A DNA stretch of 64,000 nt from assembly GCF_025998815.1 (NCBI RefSeq), contig NZ_AP026678.1, positions 124,001 through 188,000 of the forward strand, given 5' to 3'. The notes under the pieces were generated by a model. The model was given only the letters and a program-made list of their open reading frames with translations. It had not been told where the DNA came from and did no database searches. Position numbers and translations under genes: made by a program. This stretch comes from Ignavibacterium sp. (GTDB lineage: Bacteria > Bacteroidota > Ignavibacteria > Ignavibacteriales > Ignavibacteriaceae). Positions 27,995-39,330 of the stretch are shown piece after piece. Within the stretch, counting starts at the first letter, position 1. The number at the start of each line of letters is the position of its first letter.

Positions 27995-29938
27995 ATGGCT
28001 CGCGTCATTCCAGAAACCGCATTTAACGATCCTGAAATTAGACCAGGAGAGAAAAGATTATTAAGAGCACTTTATCAGAATCTCGATGATTCTTGTATTG
28101 TTTGGTACCAACCTAAAATTGATGCAGATCGACGACCTGATTTAATTATTTATATACCTGAAATAGGTCTAGTTTTAGTAGAAGTAAAAGATTGGCCATT
28201 ATCTATTGTTAAAAGTGCGACACCAGACTATTGGGAAATTATTATAAATGGAAAAATTGAAAGACATAACAATCCCTTAAAAAGAGTAAAATCTTATTTT
28301 TATAATCTTTTAGATAATCTTAAAAAAGATAATTCATTCCTCACAATCGATGGTCCTCATAAAGGAAATGTAAAACTGCCAATTGCCACTTGTGTCAGTT
28401 TTCCAAACATCACTAGAGCAGAATATCTAAGTAGTGACTTTTCAAAAACTATTGATGTAAAATATATTCTTTTTAAAGATGAGATTGCCGATATTGGTAA
28501 TAATTTGGTTGGTAAAACGTTAATTGACAGAATAAAGAAAATTTTTGATCCATGGTGGAAGAATGATGAATTGAATTCAGAAGAGATGGATAAATTACGC
28601 GGTATTCTTTATCCCGAAATTACAGCAAAACAAAAAGATAAAGGGGGAAATGTTAAAGAAATTATATTAGATGAAACTCAAGAACAGGTAGCAAAAAAAT
28701 TAGGTGAGGGTCATAGAATAATTAGAGGAGTAGCTGGAAGTGGAAAGTCTCTCGTGCTATGTGCAAAAATTAGAATGTTACTGAAAGAAAAACCTAATTG
28801 GCAAATACTTCTAACTTGTTACAATATAAGCTTGGCGAGTCAGCTAAGGTATTATCTGTATAGTTTCAATGATGAAGGCGATGTGGCGAATGAAGATTAT
28901 CGGAAGGTAATTCAATCCAAAGTGAAAATTATTCACTTCCATGGATTAGCCAAGGAAATAATTCCGCAGGGAGGTTGGCCACTTGTAGATAAGGAGCAAT
29001 TACTTACGACGGCAAGGTTTGCAAATCTAGAAGATCATGAAATAGAAGCTGAATTAGATGAAATGTATAGTTCTTTACTCGGAGCTAAACTGCAACAACT
29101 AGCTGCTACCACAAAGCTACCATTATACGATGCTATTGTGGTAGACGAAAGCCAGGATTTCCATCCTTCATGGCTGAAAGCTTTGATGATAATGCTTAAA
29201 CGTACAACAAATTTTTTATTACTCGCTGAAGATCCGAATCAGAAAATTTACCCTCGTACTTTTACATATAAAGATACAGGTATAAATGTGGTCGGTGGTG
29301 GCAGAATATTTAATCTTCCAATTTCCTACAGAAGCACAAGAGAGATTGTAATCACTGCCTCTAAATTAGTTCGAACCTCTGATTGGGATGATTTTTATAA
29401 AAAATTTTTAGAAGAGAATGATGAACTTCCTAAAACTGAAACTCAAAAAAATGGAAGACTACCTGAGATAATTATTAAAAATGATTATATGGAAACTTGT
29501 CAATTTATTGCTTCCGATATATTATATAAGGTATCTAATCAAGGCTTTTCATTTAACGATTTTGGTGTATTGTATACTATAAAGAAGACAGAGGTTATTG
29601 ATTATATAACTCCGCTTTGTGCAGTATTGGCTGAAAATAAAATTCCATTTTTTTGGTTATCTGAGGACAAGGATTCAAAAACAAGATATGATCAGTTTCG
29701 AAGAGAAGTTACAATCAGTACTGTATTCTCTGCTAAAGGGTTAGAGTTTGAAACAGTTTATTTTGTTGGCGTTGAAATTTATCCTTGGATTAAGCGAAAC
29801 AGAAGAGAAAATGCATCCTTGTTATATGTTGGTATGACGAGAGCGAAATCTGAACTTTATATGTGTTCTTTAATGGAAACAGAAATTACAAGACAGTTAA
29901 AAACTATCATAGATGAATTTTCTTCTGCAAGTATTTAA
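27995..29938 (+). CDS. NERD nuclease domain fused to SF1 helicase
   Basis: 647 residues. Residues ~15-150 form a NERD (nuclease-related) domain: RPGEKRLLRAL and the catalytic-type strand pair RRPDLIIYIPEIGLVLVEVKDW, with the D...E-x-K arrangement of PD-(D/E)XK nucleases. A UvrD-like helicase follows: Walker A RGVAGSGKSLVL (~243), VVDESQDF (~381), LLAEDPNQKIYP (~408), SYRSTREIV (~443), TVFSAKGLEFETVYF (~575), LYVGMTRAKSELYM (~609). Such nuclease-helicase proteins occur in antiphage loci. It is transcribed alone here, with 150 bp before the next gene. The substrate is unknown. Confidence 0.85.
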   Translation: MARVIPETAFNDPEIRPGEKRLLRALYQNLDDSCIVWYQPKIDADRRPDLIIYIPEIGLVLVEVKDWPLSIVKSATPDYWEIIINGKIERHNNPLKRVKSYFYNLLDNLKKDNSFLTIDGPHKGNVKLPIATCVSFPNITRAEYLSSDFSKTIDVKYILFKDEIADIGNNLVGKTLIDRIKKIFDPWWKNDELNSEEMDKLRGILYPEITAKQKDKGGNVKEIILDETQEQVAKKLGEGHRIIRGVAGSGKSLVLCAKIRMLLKEKPNWQILLTCYNISLASQLRYYLYSFNDEGDVANEDYRKVIQSKVKIIHFHGLAKEIIPQGGWPLVDKEQLLTTARFANLEDHEIEAELDEMYSSLLGAKLQQLAATTKLPLYDAIVVDESQDFHPSWLKALMIMLKRTTNFLLLAEDPNQKIYPRTFTYKDTGINVVGGGRIFNLPISYRSTREIVITASKLVRTSDWDDFYKKFLEENDELPKTETQKNGRLPEIIIKNDYMETCQFIASDILYKVSNQGFSFNDFGVLYTIKKTEVIDYITPLCAVLAENKIPFFWLSEDKDSKTRYDQFRREVTISTVFSAKGLEFETVYFVGVEIYPWIKRNRRENASLLYVGMTRAKSELYMCSLMETEITRQLKTIIDEFSSASI

Positions 29939-30088
29939 TTAATCTTTTTGACTATTTAATTATTTTAAGTAACAGTATAATAACATAATTTTTCGATAAC
30001 AGTTGGGAGTTTTGATAACTATAGTCATTATTATTCATTTATCTAAAAAAGTATTTTACTTTAAATGTAAAAATCTTAAATAACTCAT

Positions 30089-33000
30089 ATGGAAATAAAA
30101 CCAGGCACTATAATTAAGGGTATTCAATGGCCTGAACCAATTGAAGTTAAATTCTGTGAAAAAGTTGGCGAATTTTATCACATAGTTGGCTCTACAACTA
30201 CAAGTAACCAACACATCGACCAGTTAATTCCCGAATACGAAATCTCGATATTAACCACTGAAGATTTTTTTAATGAAGAGCCTTGGAAAGTATTTCTCGC
30301 TCTCGAAAGTATTAGATATAGATTCGCTTCTTTGTATGATCCTCTATTAGCAATGAATACTTCCAAAGTTGACCCTTTACCTCATCAAATTGAAGCGGTT
30401 TATGGATATGTACTAAAACTTCCCCGGATTAGATTTTTAATTGCTGATGACCCTGGTGCAGGTAAAACCATAATGGCAGGATTGATTATTAAAGAATTGA
30501 AACTCAGAAACATTATTAAAAGAGTTCTTATTGTTACACCCGGTCATTTAAAAGATCAATGGAGAAGAGAACTAAAAGAAAGATTTGAGGAAAAATTTAT
30601 TGTTGTTGATAGAAATATTCTTGATGCGCATTATGGCGAAAATACTTGGAATCGTGAACAACAAATAATAACTTCAATTGATTTTGCTAAGCAAGAAGAT
30701 ATACTCAGGTCAATTTCCTCAAGTCATTTTGATCTTGTTATAGTTGACGAAGCTCATAAGATGAGCGCATATAAATATGGTGATAAACTCAATAAAACTA
30801 TCAGATACAGATTGGGTGAGGTATTATCTAAAATATCAAATCATCTTCTTTTTTTGACTGCAACACCGCATAAAGGCGACCCGGATAATTTCAGGTTATT
30901 CCTCGACTTACTTGAACCAGGTTTCTTTTCCTCAAATGAGATGTTAATGCAGTCATTACAAAATAAAGACAATCCGCTATTCATAAGAAGATTAAAAGAA
31001 GATTTAAAAGATTTTGATGGCAAACCGATTTTCTTGCCGAGAAATGTTGAAACAATCGCATTCGATTTAGGTTCTCAATCAAAAAAGGAGAAAAATTTAT
31101 ATAATGAACTTTCGAAATATGTTGAGACCCAGTATAACAAAGCGCTTAATAAAGATAAAAAAAGAAATGTTGCCTTTGCATTAGTTATTTTACAGCGAAG
31201 ACTCGCTTCAAGTACTTTCGCTTTGCTTAAATCTCTCGAAAGAAGAAGAGAAAAACTAAAAGCTTTATTAGACGGCACAAAAGAAAGAGGTCTGCCAAAT
31301 TCAGATTTTGATTGGGACGAGATTGAAGACCTTTCTGAAGAAGAACGCTGGAAGGAAGAAGAAATTTGGGAAACTTTAAGTCTTGCAGATAACAAAGAAG
31401 AATTGGAAAACGAAATTCGAACGATAGAACGATTGATTAACCTTGCAATAGATATTATTCAAAACGAAGAAGAAATTAAAATTAAACAGCTAAAAAGCTC
31501 TTTAGAAAAATTATATTCATTAAACCAGCCAAAGAGTCAAAAGAAAATTCTTGTTTTTACTGAATCTAGAGATACTCTGGAATATCTTTATAAAAAAATT
31601 AAGAGCTGGGATTACAAAACAAATGTCATCCACGGCGGAATGAAACTCGATGAAAGAATTAAAGCTGAAAAAATATTTAAAAATGAAACTGATGTCCTCG
31701 TAGCAACAGAAGCTGCTGGCGAAGGTATTAATCTTCAGTTCTGTAATCTAATGATAAATTATGATATTCCCTGGAATCCTAATCGACTCGAACAACGAAT
31801 GGGTCGTATCCATCGTTATGGTCAACAAAGAGAAGTTTTTATTTATAACTTAGTTGCAAATGATACTCGTGAAGGTAAAGTTTTACTTAGACTATTTGAA
31901 AAATTGAATGAAATAAAAGAAGCATTCGGAAACGATAAAGTTTTTGATGTCCTGGGAGAGGTTTTGCAAAGAACCAATCTTTCTCAACTCTTAATTGATG
32001 CCGCAGCAAACTCAAGAAGCGTGGAAGATATTCTCAGAGAAATTGATATAATAGTTGATAAAGATTACTTAAATCAAATAAAAGAATCTTTAGGCGAGAG
32101 TCTTGCAACAAGATTTATTGATTATACTCGAATTAAAGAAATGGCCGATTTAGCCCGTGAGCAACGTTTAATTCCTGAATATACCGAGAGTTTCTTCAAA
32201 AAAGCTTTTAATAAAGCTGGCGGAAAATTCAGAGAAATTAAATCAGGTTTTTTAGCCATTGATTCTATTCCATTAGAGTTAAAACAAATAGCAGAGAGAG
32301 ATTCAGTTTATAGAGCTTATGGTGAATTATTAAAAAAATATCCCAAAGTTACTTTTGATAAAGAGATAGCGTTCAAAAATTCAGACGCAGAGTTTGTTAC
32401 ATTTGGACATCCGTTATTTGAATCTTTGTTGATTTGGGTAGAAGAAAATTTCATTAGTTCTTTATTGAATGGATCGGTGTTTTATGACCCAGATGGAAAT
32501 CTTGACGGTTACATTTTATTTTATGAAGGTGAAATAAAAGATGGCACTGGCTCAGTCGCAGGTAAAAGATTATTCGCATTTTATATTAACAATGATTCTG
32601 TAACTGAGATTCCTCCATCAATTATTTGGGACCTTTCAGAAACTTCTGAACCAAATATATTAATTGGAAAAGAACAAAAAATTAACTTTACATCATCGGA
32701 AATAATTGAATCAAATAAAAATTTAGTATCAAATTACTGCATAAATTCTTTAACAAATTACAAATCAGAATTATTGAAGGAAAGAACAAGACAGGCAGAG
32801 ATAAAAGAAAAATATGGAATTAAATCCCTTGATAATCTTATCGTAAAATTGGATGGTGAATTAATTGAGCTTTATACAAGGAAAGAAAAAGGCGAGCTTG
32901 TTGATTTACCTATACGAAATAAAGAAGAGCAAAAGAAACAATATGAAAAAGCCAAAGAGGATTTAATTAGACTTATTGCACAGGAAAAAAGTCTCACTAT

Positions 33001-33442
33001 GTCAATGCCTAAATTCAAAGGAATAATAAAAGTTCTTCCCGCAATGAATGTTTTGCCCTCGATGAAATCTGATATAGAAGTTGAAAAAATTGGAATGGAG
33101 TTCGTAATGAATTATGAATTGAGTAATGGCAGAACTCCAACAGATGTAAGCAAAGAAAATCTTGGCTTTGATATTCGTTCTATCAATCAGGATGGCTCTG
33201 TAAGGTATATTGAAGTTAAAGCTCGAGCCGGTATTGGTGATATTGCTCTTACCCAAAATGAATGGTTCAAAGCTAAAAGGTTTAAAGATGATTACTATTT
33301 ATATGCTGTTCTTAATACTTCAACAACACCGGGATTGTATATAATTCAGAACCCGGCTGAAAAATTAAATGCCGATGAAAAAATTGAAGTTGTGCGTTAT
33401 GTTGTTTCATTTGAACAATTGCAAAGTAAAACAACACATTGA
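30089..33442 (+). CDS. SNF2-family helicase with C-terminal DUF3883
   Basis: 1117 residues. SF2/SNF2 translocase: Walker A ADDPGAGKTIMAGL (~120), VTPGHLKDQWRREL, DEAH box VDEAHKM (~219), LTATPHKGDP (~255), helicase C-terminal region with TEAAGEGINLQF and EQRMGRIHRYGQQREVF (~550-590). Residues ~1013-1090 look like DUF3883, a domain frequent in defence proteins (ENLGFDIRSINQDGSVRYIE, VKARAG). It resembles the DrmD helicase of class 1 DISARM in size and role, but no drmA, drmB or drmC gene is near. It is the first gene of the methylase module (next gene 71 bp away). Confidence 0.87.
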   Translation: MEIKPGTIIKGIQWPEPIEVKFCEKVGEFYHIVGSTTTSNQHIDQLIPEYEISILTTEDFFNEEPWKVFLALESIRYRFASLYDPLLAMNTSKVDPLPHQIEAVYGYVLKLPRIRFLIADDPGAGKTIMAGLIIKELKLRNIIKRVLIVTPGHLKDQWRRELKERFEEKFIVVDRNILDAHYGENTWNREQQIITSIDFAKQEDILRSISSSHFDLVIVDEAHKMSAYKYGDKLNKTIRYRLGEVLSKISNHLLFLTATPHKGDPDNFRLFLDLLEPGFFSSNEMLMQSLQNKDNPLFIRRLKEDLKDFDGKPIFLPRNVETIAFDLGSQSKKEKNLYNELSKYVETQYNKALNKDKKRNVAFALVILQRRLASSTFALLKSLERRREKLKALLDGTKERGLPNSDFDWDEIEDLSEEERWKEEEIWETLSLADNKEELENEIRTIERLINLAIDIIQNEEEIKIKQLKSSLEKLYSLNQPKSQKKILVFTESRDTLEYLYKKIKSWDYKTNVIHGGMKLDERIKAEKIFKNETDVLVATEAAGEGINLQFCNLMINYDIPWNPNRLEQRMGRIHRYGQQREVFIYNLVANDTREGKVLLRLFEKLNEIKEAFGNDKVFDVLGEVLQRTNLSQLLIDAAANSRSVEDILREIDIIVDKDYLNQIKESLGESLATRFIDYTRIKEMADLAREQRLIPEYTESFFKKAFNKAGGKFREIKSGFLAIDSIPLELKQIAERDSVYRAYGELLKKYPKVTFDKEIAFKNSDAEFVTFGHPLFESLLIWVEENFISSLLNGSVFYDPDGNLDGYILFYEGEIKDGTGSVAGKRLFAFYINNDSVTEIPPSIIWDLSETSEPNILIGKEQKINFTSSEIIESNKNLVSNYCINSLTNYKSELLKERTRQAEIKEKYGIKSLDNLIVKLDGELIELYTRKEKGELVDLPIRNKEEQKKQYEKAKEDLIRLIAQEKSLTMSMPKFKGIIKVLPAMNVLPSMKSDIEVEKIGMEFVMNYELSNGRTPTDVSKENLGFDIRSINQDGSVRYIEVKARAGIGDIALTQNEWFKAKRFKDDYYLYAVLNTSTTPGLYIIQNPAEKLNADEKIEVVRYVVSFEQLQSKTTH

Positions 33443-33513
33443 TATTAATCTGTAATAAAATTTCACAAAAATATTTATAATAAATTAAATAAAACCCTTT
33501 TATTGGAATTCCG

Positions 33514-36299
33514 ATGCAAACAAATAACAACAATAACGATAAACGATTTATCGAAGAGATTTTCCCAGTCAAAGAAGTAAGTGTAATTTCTGCAAAAGAA
33601 AAAAATATAAGACACGGGCATATTTCCACATTACATATTTGGTGGGCGCGCCGTCCTTTGGCTTCTTCCCGCGCAACAAATTATGCTGCATTAATTCCTG
33701 CACCCAAAAATCAGAAAGAGGCAGAGGAAAAGAAAAAGTTTATAATAGAGTTTTCTAAATGGGAAAATTCATTAAGGGAAGACTTAATTGAAAAAGCAAG
33801 AAAAGATATTCTTGAAGCTAACGGTGGGGTTCCGCCTAAAGTGCTTGATCCATTTGGTGGTGGGGGCTCAATTCCTCTTGAAGCATTAAGATTAGGTTGC
33901 GAAACTTATTCGATGGATTATAATCCGGTTGCAGTTTTAATTCAGAAATGTACTTTGGAATATCCGCAAAAATATGGCAATGCTGACGGCGACAAATTAA
34001 GAGGCGGTTTTAGACTTAAGAAATCAGCAAAAGAAAGAGATGGAAATTTTGTAGCAGAATTAGAAGTAACTTACAATGCGAAGAAAGAGAATCCATTATT
34101 AGAAGATGTAAAATACTGGGGCAATTGGGTTTTAGAAGAAGCAAAAAAAGAAATAGGGAAATTTTATCCAGAAGAAAAAGATGGCTCAATTCCTGTTGGT
34201 TATATATGGGCAAGAACAATCAACTGCCAGAATCCGGCTTGCAATGCAGAAATACCATTAATGCGTCAATTCTGGCTTGCCAAAAAAAGTAATAAGAAAG
34301 TTTCACTCTATCCTTTCGTAAAAAATAAAAAAGTTGAGTTTAGAATTGTTGGTGATGGCTATGCGCAGCATGCTTCGCATAAACCAATGCCAGATAATTT
34401 TGACCCTGAAGATGGAACAATTGCCCGTGCAAAAGCTAAATGCCTTGTTTGCGGCGCTGTTGTTGATGATAAAACTACACGCAAACTTTTTCAACAGGGT
34501 AAATCCGGACAAAGAATGATTGCTGTTGTTTTGCACAAACCTTACCAATCGGGCAAAACTTACCGGATTGCTACAGAAGAAGATTTGAAAATTTTTGAAG
34601 AAGCTGAAAAATACCTTGAAGTAAAAAGAAAAAAACTTATGAACGAATGGGGAATTGACCCCGTGCCGGATGAAGAATTACCTTTAATGAGCGGAGTATT
34701 TAACTGTACCAGTTTATGGAATAATAATTGGGGAGAACTATTTAACAGCAGACAAAAATTGGCTTTAATTACTTTTACTGAAAAAGTGAAATTGGCTTAT
34801 AAGAAAATGATGAGAATGGGTATGCTAAGAATATGCAAAGAGCTGATTAGTTATTTACATTGGAATTGATAGATTGCTGATAATAACTCATGTATTTGTA
34901 TATGGCATACTTCATGAATAATACTGCACAAGTTTTGGAAGACAAGCTCTTCCAATGCTATGGGATTTATTGAAGTAATCCTTTTAGCAATTCGAACGGT
35001 AACTGGATTACATTAGAAATATTAAGCACCATTACTGAATCTGTTATACAAAATTGACATTCTATATATTCTCGAGTAGATTATCAAGGTCGGCAATCCA
35101 ATCTTCATATTGTGATAATTATTTTGACGCAGTCTTCACTGATCCACCGTATTATAATAGATTCCATTATGCTGATTTATCTGATTTTTTTTATGTTTGG
35201 CTAAAAAGAAGTATTGGCAATCTATATCCGGAACTATTTCTCAACCCCACTTAACACCGAAGCAAATGAAATTACAGAGATGGCTGGATGGGACCCAATA
35301 AGATACGCTTATAAGAATAAACAATTTTTTGAGGATATGCTTAAAAAATCATTCCAGGAAATTCATAGAGTTCTAAAACCAAATGGAATAAGTGTAATTG
35401 TTTATGCACACAAATCAACAGAAGGTTGGGAGACATTAATAAACTCGCTCTTAGATTCAGGGCTTGTCGTAACTGCCGCCTGGCCTATAAATACAGAAAT
35501 GGAATCAAGGTTACGGGCAAATGAATCAGCAGCGCTTGCTTCTTCAATTTATATTGTTTGTCGTAAAATAGAAAGAGATCCTACAGCATTTTACAACAAT
35601 GTAAAGGATGAATTAAAAAACTACTTAATGAAACGACTTGACAAACTCTGGGAAGAAGGCATAAGCGGACCGGACTTTTTTATCTCAGCAATAGGTTCAG
35701 CCATCGAAGTTTTTGGCAAATACGAAAAGGTTATGGATTACGAAGGAAATATTATTAGAGCAGATAAATTACTTGCAGATGTAAGAAGCATCGTTACAGA
35801 TTATGCGGTTAAAAAGATATTGCATAATGGCTTTGCAGCAAGAATATCAGACTTAACAAGATTTTATGTTCTATGTCGTTGGGAATTTAAGTCAGCAAAA
35901 ATCCCGTTTGACGAAGCAAACAAGCTTGCGCACAGCTGCCATCTTGAATTATCAGACTTTTTTTCAAAGAAAACATTCATAAAAAAAGATAAAGAATTTA
36001 TAAGTATTCTCGGTCCTCAAGATAGAAATATAGAAGAACTTGAGAATTCAAGTGAATTAATCGATATACTTCATTTAGCAGTTAAACTTTGGGAAAAAGG
36101 GAAACGGAAAGAAATACAAAAACTATTGAATGAAACAGGATTTGCAAAGAATGATTCATTTTACCGAGTAGCGCAGGCAATAGCAGAAACGCTACCGCAG
36201 GAAAGCAAAGAGAAAAGATTACTCGAAGGATTCCTTAATCTCCGGGAAAAAATTATTGAAAATGCGGATGAAGATTTAGGGGATTTATTTGGAAAATAA
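33514..36299 (+). pseudogene. DUF1156 adenine-specific DNA methylase, frameshifted
   Basis: An intact family member would be ~900 residues. The first 451 codons are normal: the DUF1156 start ([20 protein letters not shown], then [13 protein letters not shown]), the SAM-site loop [19 protein letters not shown], and a zinc ribbon (CQNPAC at ~235, CLVCG at ~309). The frame breaks near 34.83 kb, and several stops and shifts fill 34.86-35.08 kb, with readable debris such as FGRQALPMLWDL. Frame resumes at 35084-35254 ([20 protein letters not shown], the catalytic motif IV) and shifts again near 35.25 kb into the 35214-36299 frame (MAGWDPIRYAYKN...). At least three indels are needed, so the enzyme is very probably dead unless the assembly is wrong. 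Confidence 0.88.
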
Positions 36300-36482
36300 C
36301 TTTTGTTGTCAAAAACACTTAGCAACTTGAAGCGCCGAGATTAAAAATAATAGTTCGATCATAAGATTGACAAAGCAGATATTTTCGTTAAAAAAGCGAT
36401 ACAAATTAGCTATTATTTATGAATAATTAATAATATTTAGTTGAATATAAAAAAGCTTGTAACTAATATCTCGTAGTTTGTT

Positions 36483-36511
36483 AATCCCGCTTTTATTAAA
36501 AATGTGGGATT
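36483..36511 (+). repeat. Hairpin in the gap before the DUF499 gene
   Basis: AATCCCGC and GTGGGATT pair over 8 bp (one G-U) around a 13-nt loop, 39 bp before the DUF499 ATG. No T tract follows. The 250-bp gap shows nothing else. Possible regulatory structure or dispersed repeat. Confidence 0.35.
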
Positions 36512-36549
36512 GGTATACTAAAAAAGTAAAATAATTAATAGGAATAAAA

Positions 36550-39096
36550 ATGAAGGCTTTTCACACAATAGCAATTCCCCATAAAGATATTTTGCAGGGA
36601 AGATTAGAACTAAATGTTTTTGCTGCAGACTTGCACGAAGTCAGTCAAAACAAAGGTTCGGATGAGTACAGAAACAGCAAAATATTTTTTGAAAAGACAT
36701 ATCTGACAAATGGATTAAACCATCTGCTTAATGTTGTAGAAAGACGAATAAAAGGCAACGGTGGAGACCCTGTAATACAACTACAAACCCCCTTTGGCGG
36801 CGGTAAAACCCACTCTCTTATTGCTTTGTTTCATAAAGCCAATGAATGGAAAGCAAATAAAGTTGTGATTGTAGGCGAAAAAATAGAGCCGACCGATACA
36901 CTATGGGGTTTAATTGAAAAGCAATTAACAGGTAAAATAACAAGATTCAAAGAAAAATACGCTCCAGGCGGCGACGCTTTGAAAGAACTTCTTTCAGCGC
37001 ATCAACCTCTCTTGATTTTAATGGACGAAGTATTGCAATATATTACCAGAGCTGCTGCAGTTAAGGTTGAAGCTTCTAATCTTGCGGCGCAGTCGATTGC
37101 CTTTATGCAGGCATTAACAGAAACGGTAAGTCAAATCCCAAATGCTGCATTGCTGCTTTCCTTGCCATCGAGCGTTCCCGAACATTATGATGAAAATGCC
37201 GAAAAGCTATATTATCAGCTTCAGAAAGTCTCCGGCAGAGTTGAAAAAATTTATACGCCGGTTGAAGATAGTGAAATTACAAAAATCATAAGAAGAAGAT
37301 TATTTAGTTCAGTAGATGAAAAAGAGGCAGAAAAAATTGTAAAAGAATATGTCAATTATCTCGAAAATCAAAATCTTTTACCTGAGCATACTCAACCATC
37401 GGAATATCGAGAACAATTTTTATCATCTTATCCTTTCATTCCTGATGTGATTGATGTATTATACAAAAGATGGGGAACATTCCCACAGTTTCAGCGAACA
37501 CGGGGAGTTCTCAGATTATTGGCTCAAGTTATTGCATCTCTTAAAAATTCAAACAATCCTTACATCACTTTGGCAGATTTTGATTTGAGCAATCAGGAAA
37601 TTAGACAGGAATTAATAAAGCACATCGAATCGACATTTAATGGAGTAATTGCTTCTGATATTACCGATAAAAATTCTGGCGCGGAAAAGGTTAATTCAAA
37701 ATTAGGAACTGCGTATCAGGGTTTATCCTTAGGTACAAGAACCGCTACAACTATATTTATGTACTCTCATTCCGGCGGCGCGGTTAAGGGAGCTCAGGCG
37801 GTAGAAGTAAAAAGATCGGCAGTAACATCAAATATCGAATCAGCTGTGATAGATTCTGTTTTTGATTATCTTGAAAAAGAACTTTTCTTCCTGCAAAAGT
37901 TCAATGACAGATACTTCTTTTCTAATATGCCAAACATTAATAAAATTCTTCTTACATATATAGATAATATTAAAGATAATGAAGTGGCTGAATATGAATT
38001 GGAATTATTAAAGCAAAAATCTAATAGTCAGTATCTTAAAGTCTACTTATGGGAAGAAAAATCAAATAACATTCCAGACGATGAACATCTTAAATTGGTA
38101 ATTATTAAGAGCGATGATAAGGAATTAATAAATGAATTAATTAAAAAGAAAGGCGCTTATCCCAGAACTAAACCAAATACTGTTTTTGTGTTATTTCCCT
38201 CAGAATTAGACAAAGGGAATTTTATTCATCAGATTAAAAGAAAAATAGCTTATGAAAATATTTTAAACGCGCCTAACCTTAATCTATCTTCTGAGCAGAA
38301 AAAAAATATTAATAAAGAACTCGATAAATTAGAATCAGCAATTTATGAATCGCTTCGAAAATATTATCGTCTTGTCGCTGTGCCGACAAAAGATGATTTT
38401 AAAGAAATCGATTTGGGCATTCCCACTTATGGTGATAGCAAATCTTTAGCTGATGAAGTTTATGAAAAACTATTAAATGAAAAAGAGATACTTGAGAAAC
38501 TTGCGCCAAATGCGCTAAAAATACAATTCCTAAAGGGGAATGATTATGTATCGACCGAATCAATTTATAATGCTTGTTTAAGTACGCCAGGATTATTCAG
38601 ATTTTCAAGCCGTAATGTATTGGAGAATTCAATAGTACAGGGCATTCGGGAAGGAATCTTCGGATTAGGTCTAATTGAGAATGAGAAACCTGTTTGCAAG
38701 CATTTTAAAGAACCCGCTACTATTTATTTTGATACGAATGAAATAATTATTAAAGATTCAATTTGCATAGAACAAAAGGAAAGAGAAAAAAAAGAACGGG
38801 AGGGAGAAACTGGTCAAAAAACTGACGCTAATGAACCAAGCGGCAATACTCCAGATAAACTGCCATCAAAAAAAGAAGAAGATGAAAAATATTTTGAACA
38901 ATTATCATTAAATTTTGAACTACCCAAAGGAAAAGTCAGTTCGATTTTAGGATTACTAAATTATCTGCAAACAAAATATGAGCATTTAAAAATACATATC
39001 CAGGCATCGGATGGAAAATTAACAAAAGAGGAATATGAGGATAAAATAAAAGAGGCATTCAGACAAGCTGGAATAAATATCAGAGAAAATAATTAA
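36550..39096 (+). CDS. DUF499 AAA+ ATPase (COG1483 type)
   Basis: 848 residues. N-terminal FHTIAIPHKDILQGRLELNV, then Walker A LQTPFGGGKTHSLIALFHKA (~79), a Walker B LLILMDEVLQYI (~155) and a sensor-like ALLLSLPSSVPEHYDE. The central region has RWGTFPQFQRTRGVLRLLA and SHSGGAVKGAQAVEVKRSAV. The C-terminus after ~740 is a charged linker (KKEREGETGQKTDANEPSG) and a small helical domain. DUF499 ATPases are regularly encoded beside DUF1156 methylases and SNF2 helicases in a predicted, uncharacterised defence module. Here the ATPase and helicase are intact and the methylase between them is broken. Confidence 0.87.
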   Translation: MKAFHTIAIPHKDILQGRLELNVFAADLHEVSQNKGSDEYRNSKIFFEKTYLTNGLNHLLNVVERRIKGNGGDPVIQLQTPFGGGKTHSLIALFHKANEWKANKVVIVGEKIEPTDTLWGLIEKQLTGKITRFKEKYAPGGDALKELLSAHQPLLILMDEVLQYITRAAAVKVEASNLAAQSIAFMQALTETVSQIPNAALLLSLPSSVPEHYDENAEKLYYQLQKVSGRVEKIYTPVEDSEITKIIRRRLFSSVDEKEAEKIVKEYVNYLENQNLLPEHTQPSEYREQFLSSYPFIPDVIDVLYKRWGTFPQFQRTRGVLRLLAQVIASLKNSNNPYITLADFDLSNQEIRQELIKHIESTFNGVIASDITDKNSGAEKVNSKLGTAYQGLSLGTRTATTIFMYSHSGGAVKGAQAVEVKRSAVTSNIESAVIDSVFDYLEKELFFLQKFNDRYFFSNMPNINKILLTYIDNIKDNEVAEYELELLKQKSNSQYLKVYLWEEKSNNIPDDEHLKLVIIKSDDKELINELIKKKGAYPRTKPNTVFVLFPSELDKGNFIHQIKRKIAYENILNAPNLNLSSEQKKNINKELDKLESAIYESLRKYYRLVAVPTKDDFKEIDLGIPTYGDSKSLADEVYEKLLNEKEILEKLAPNALKIQFLKGNDYVSTESIYNACLSTPGLFRFSSRNVLENSIVQGIREGIFGLGLIENEKPVCKHFKEPATIYFDTNEIIIKDSICIEQKEREKKEREGETGQKTDANEPSGNTPDKLPSKKEEDEKYFEQLSLNFELPKGKVSSILGLLNYLQTKYEHLKIHIQASDGKLTKEEYEDKIKEAFRQAGINIRENN

Positions 39097-39099
39097 TAA

Positions 39100-39255
39100 A
39101 AAAGGCTATCGGAACTCAACCACAAAATCCACGAAGAGGAAGTAAAAGCAGGTTTGTGGGATGAAGGTAAAGGGAAGAAGAAGAAAAAAAGTAAAAGTTC
39201 AATAGTTAAAGAACCTGGAGTAAATTATAATCAGGAGGAGATGTTTAGAGAGTGA
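39100..39255 (+). pseudogene. C-terminal stump of a deleted gene
   Basis: Directly after the two stops of the DUF499 gene, the same frame reads KRLSELNHKIHEEEVKAGLW then DEGKGKKKKK...GVNYNQEEMFRE and a stop, with no start codon or ribosome site. The highly charged ending looks like a genuine protein terminus, possibly of a restriction-modification protein deleted from this module. The identity is uncertain. Confidence 0.45.
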
Positions 39256-39330
39256 GGAATTAAAAAATCAGATTATTGATTTTTAAAGAAATGAGTTAAA
39301 TGTAATTCAAGTTAAAAATGGAGTAAAATT

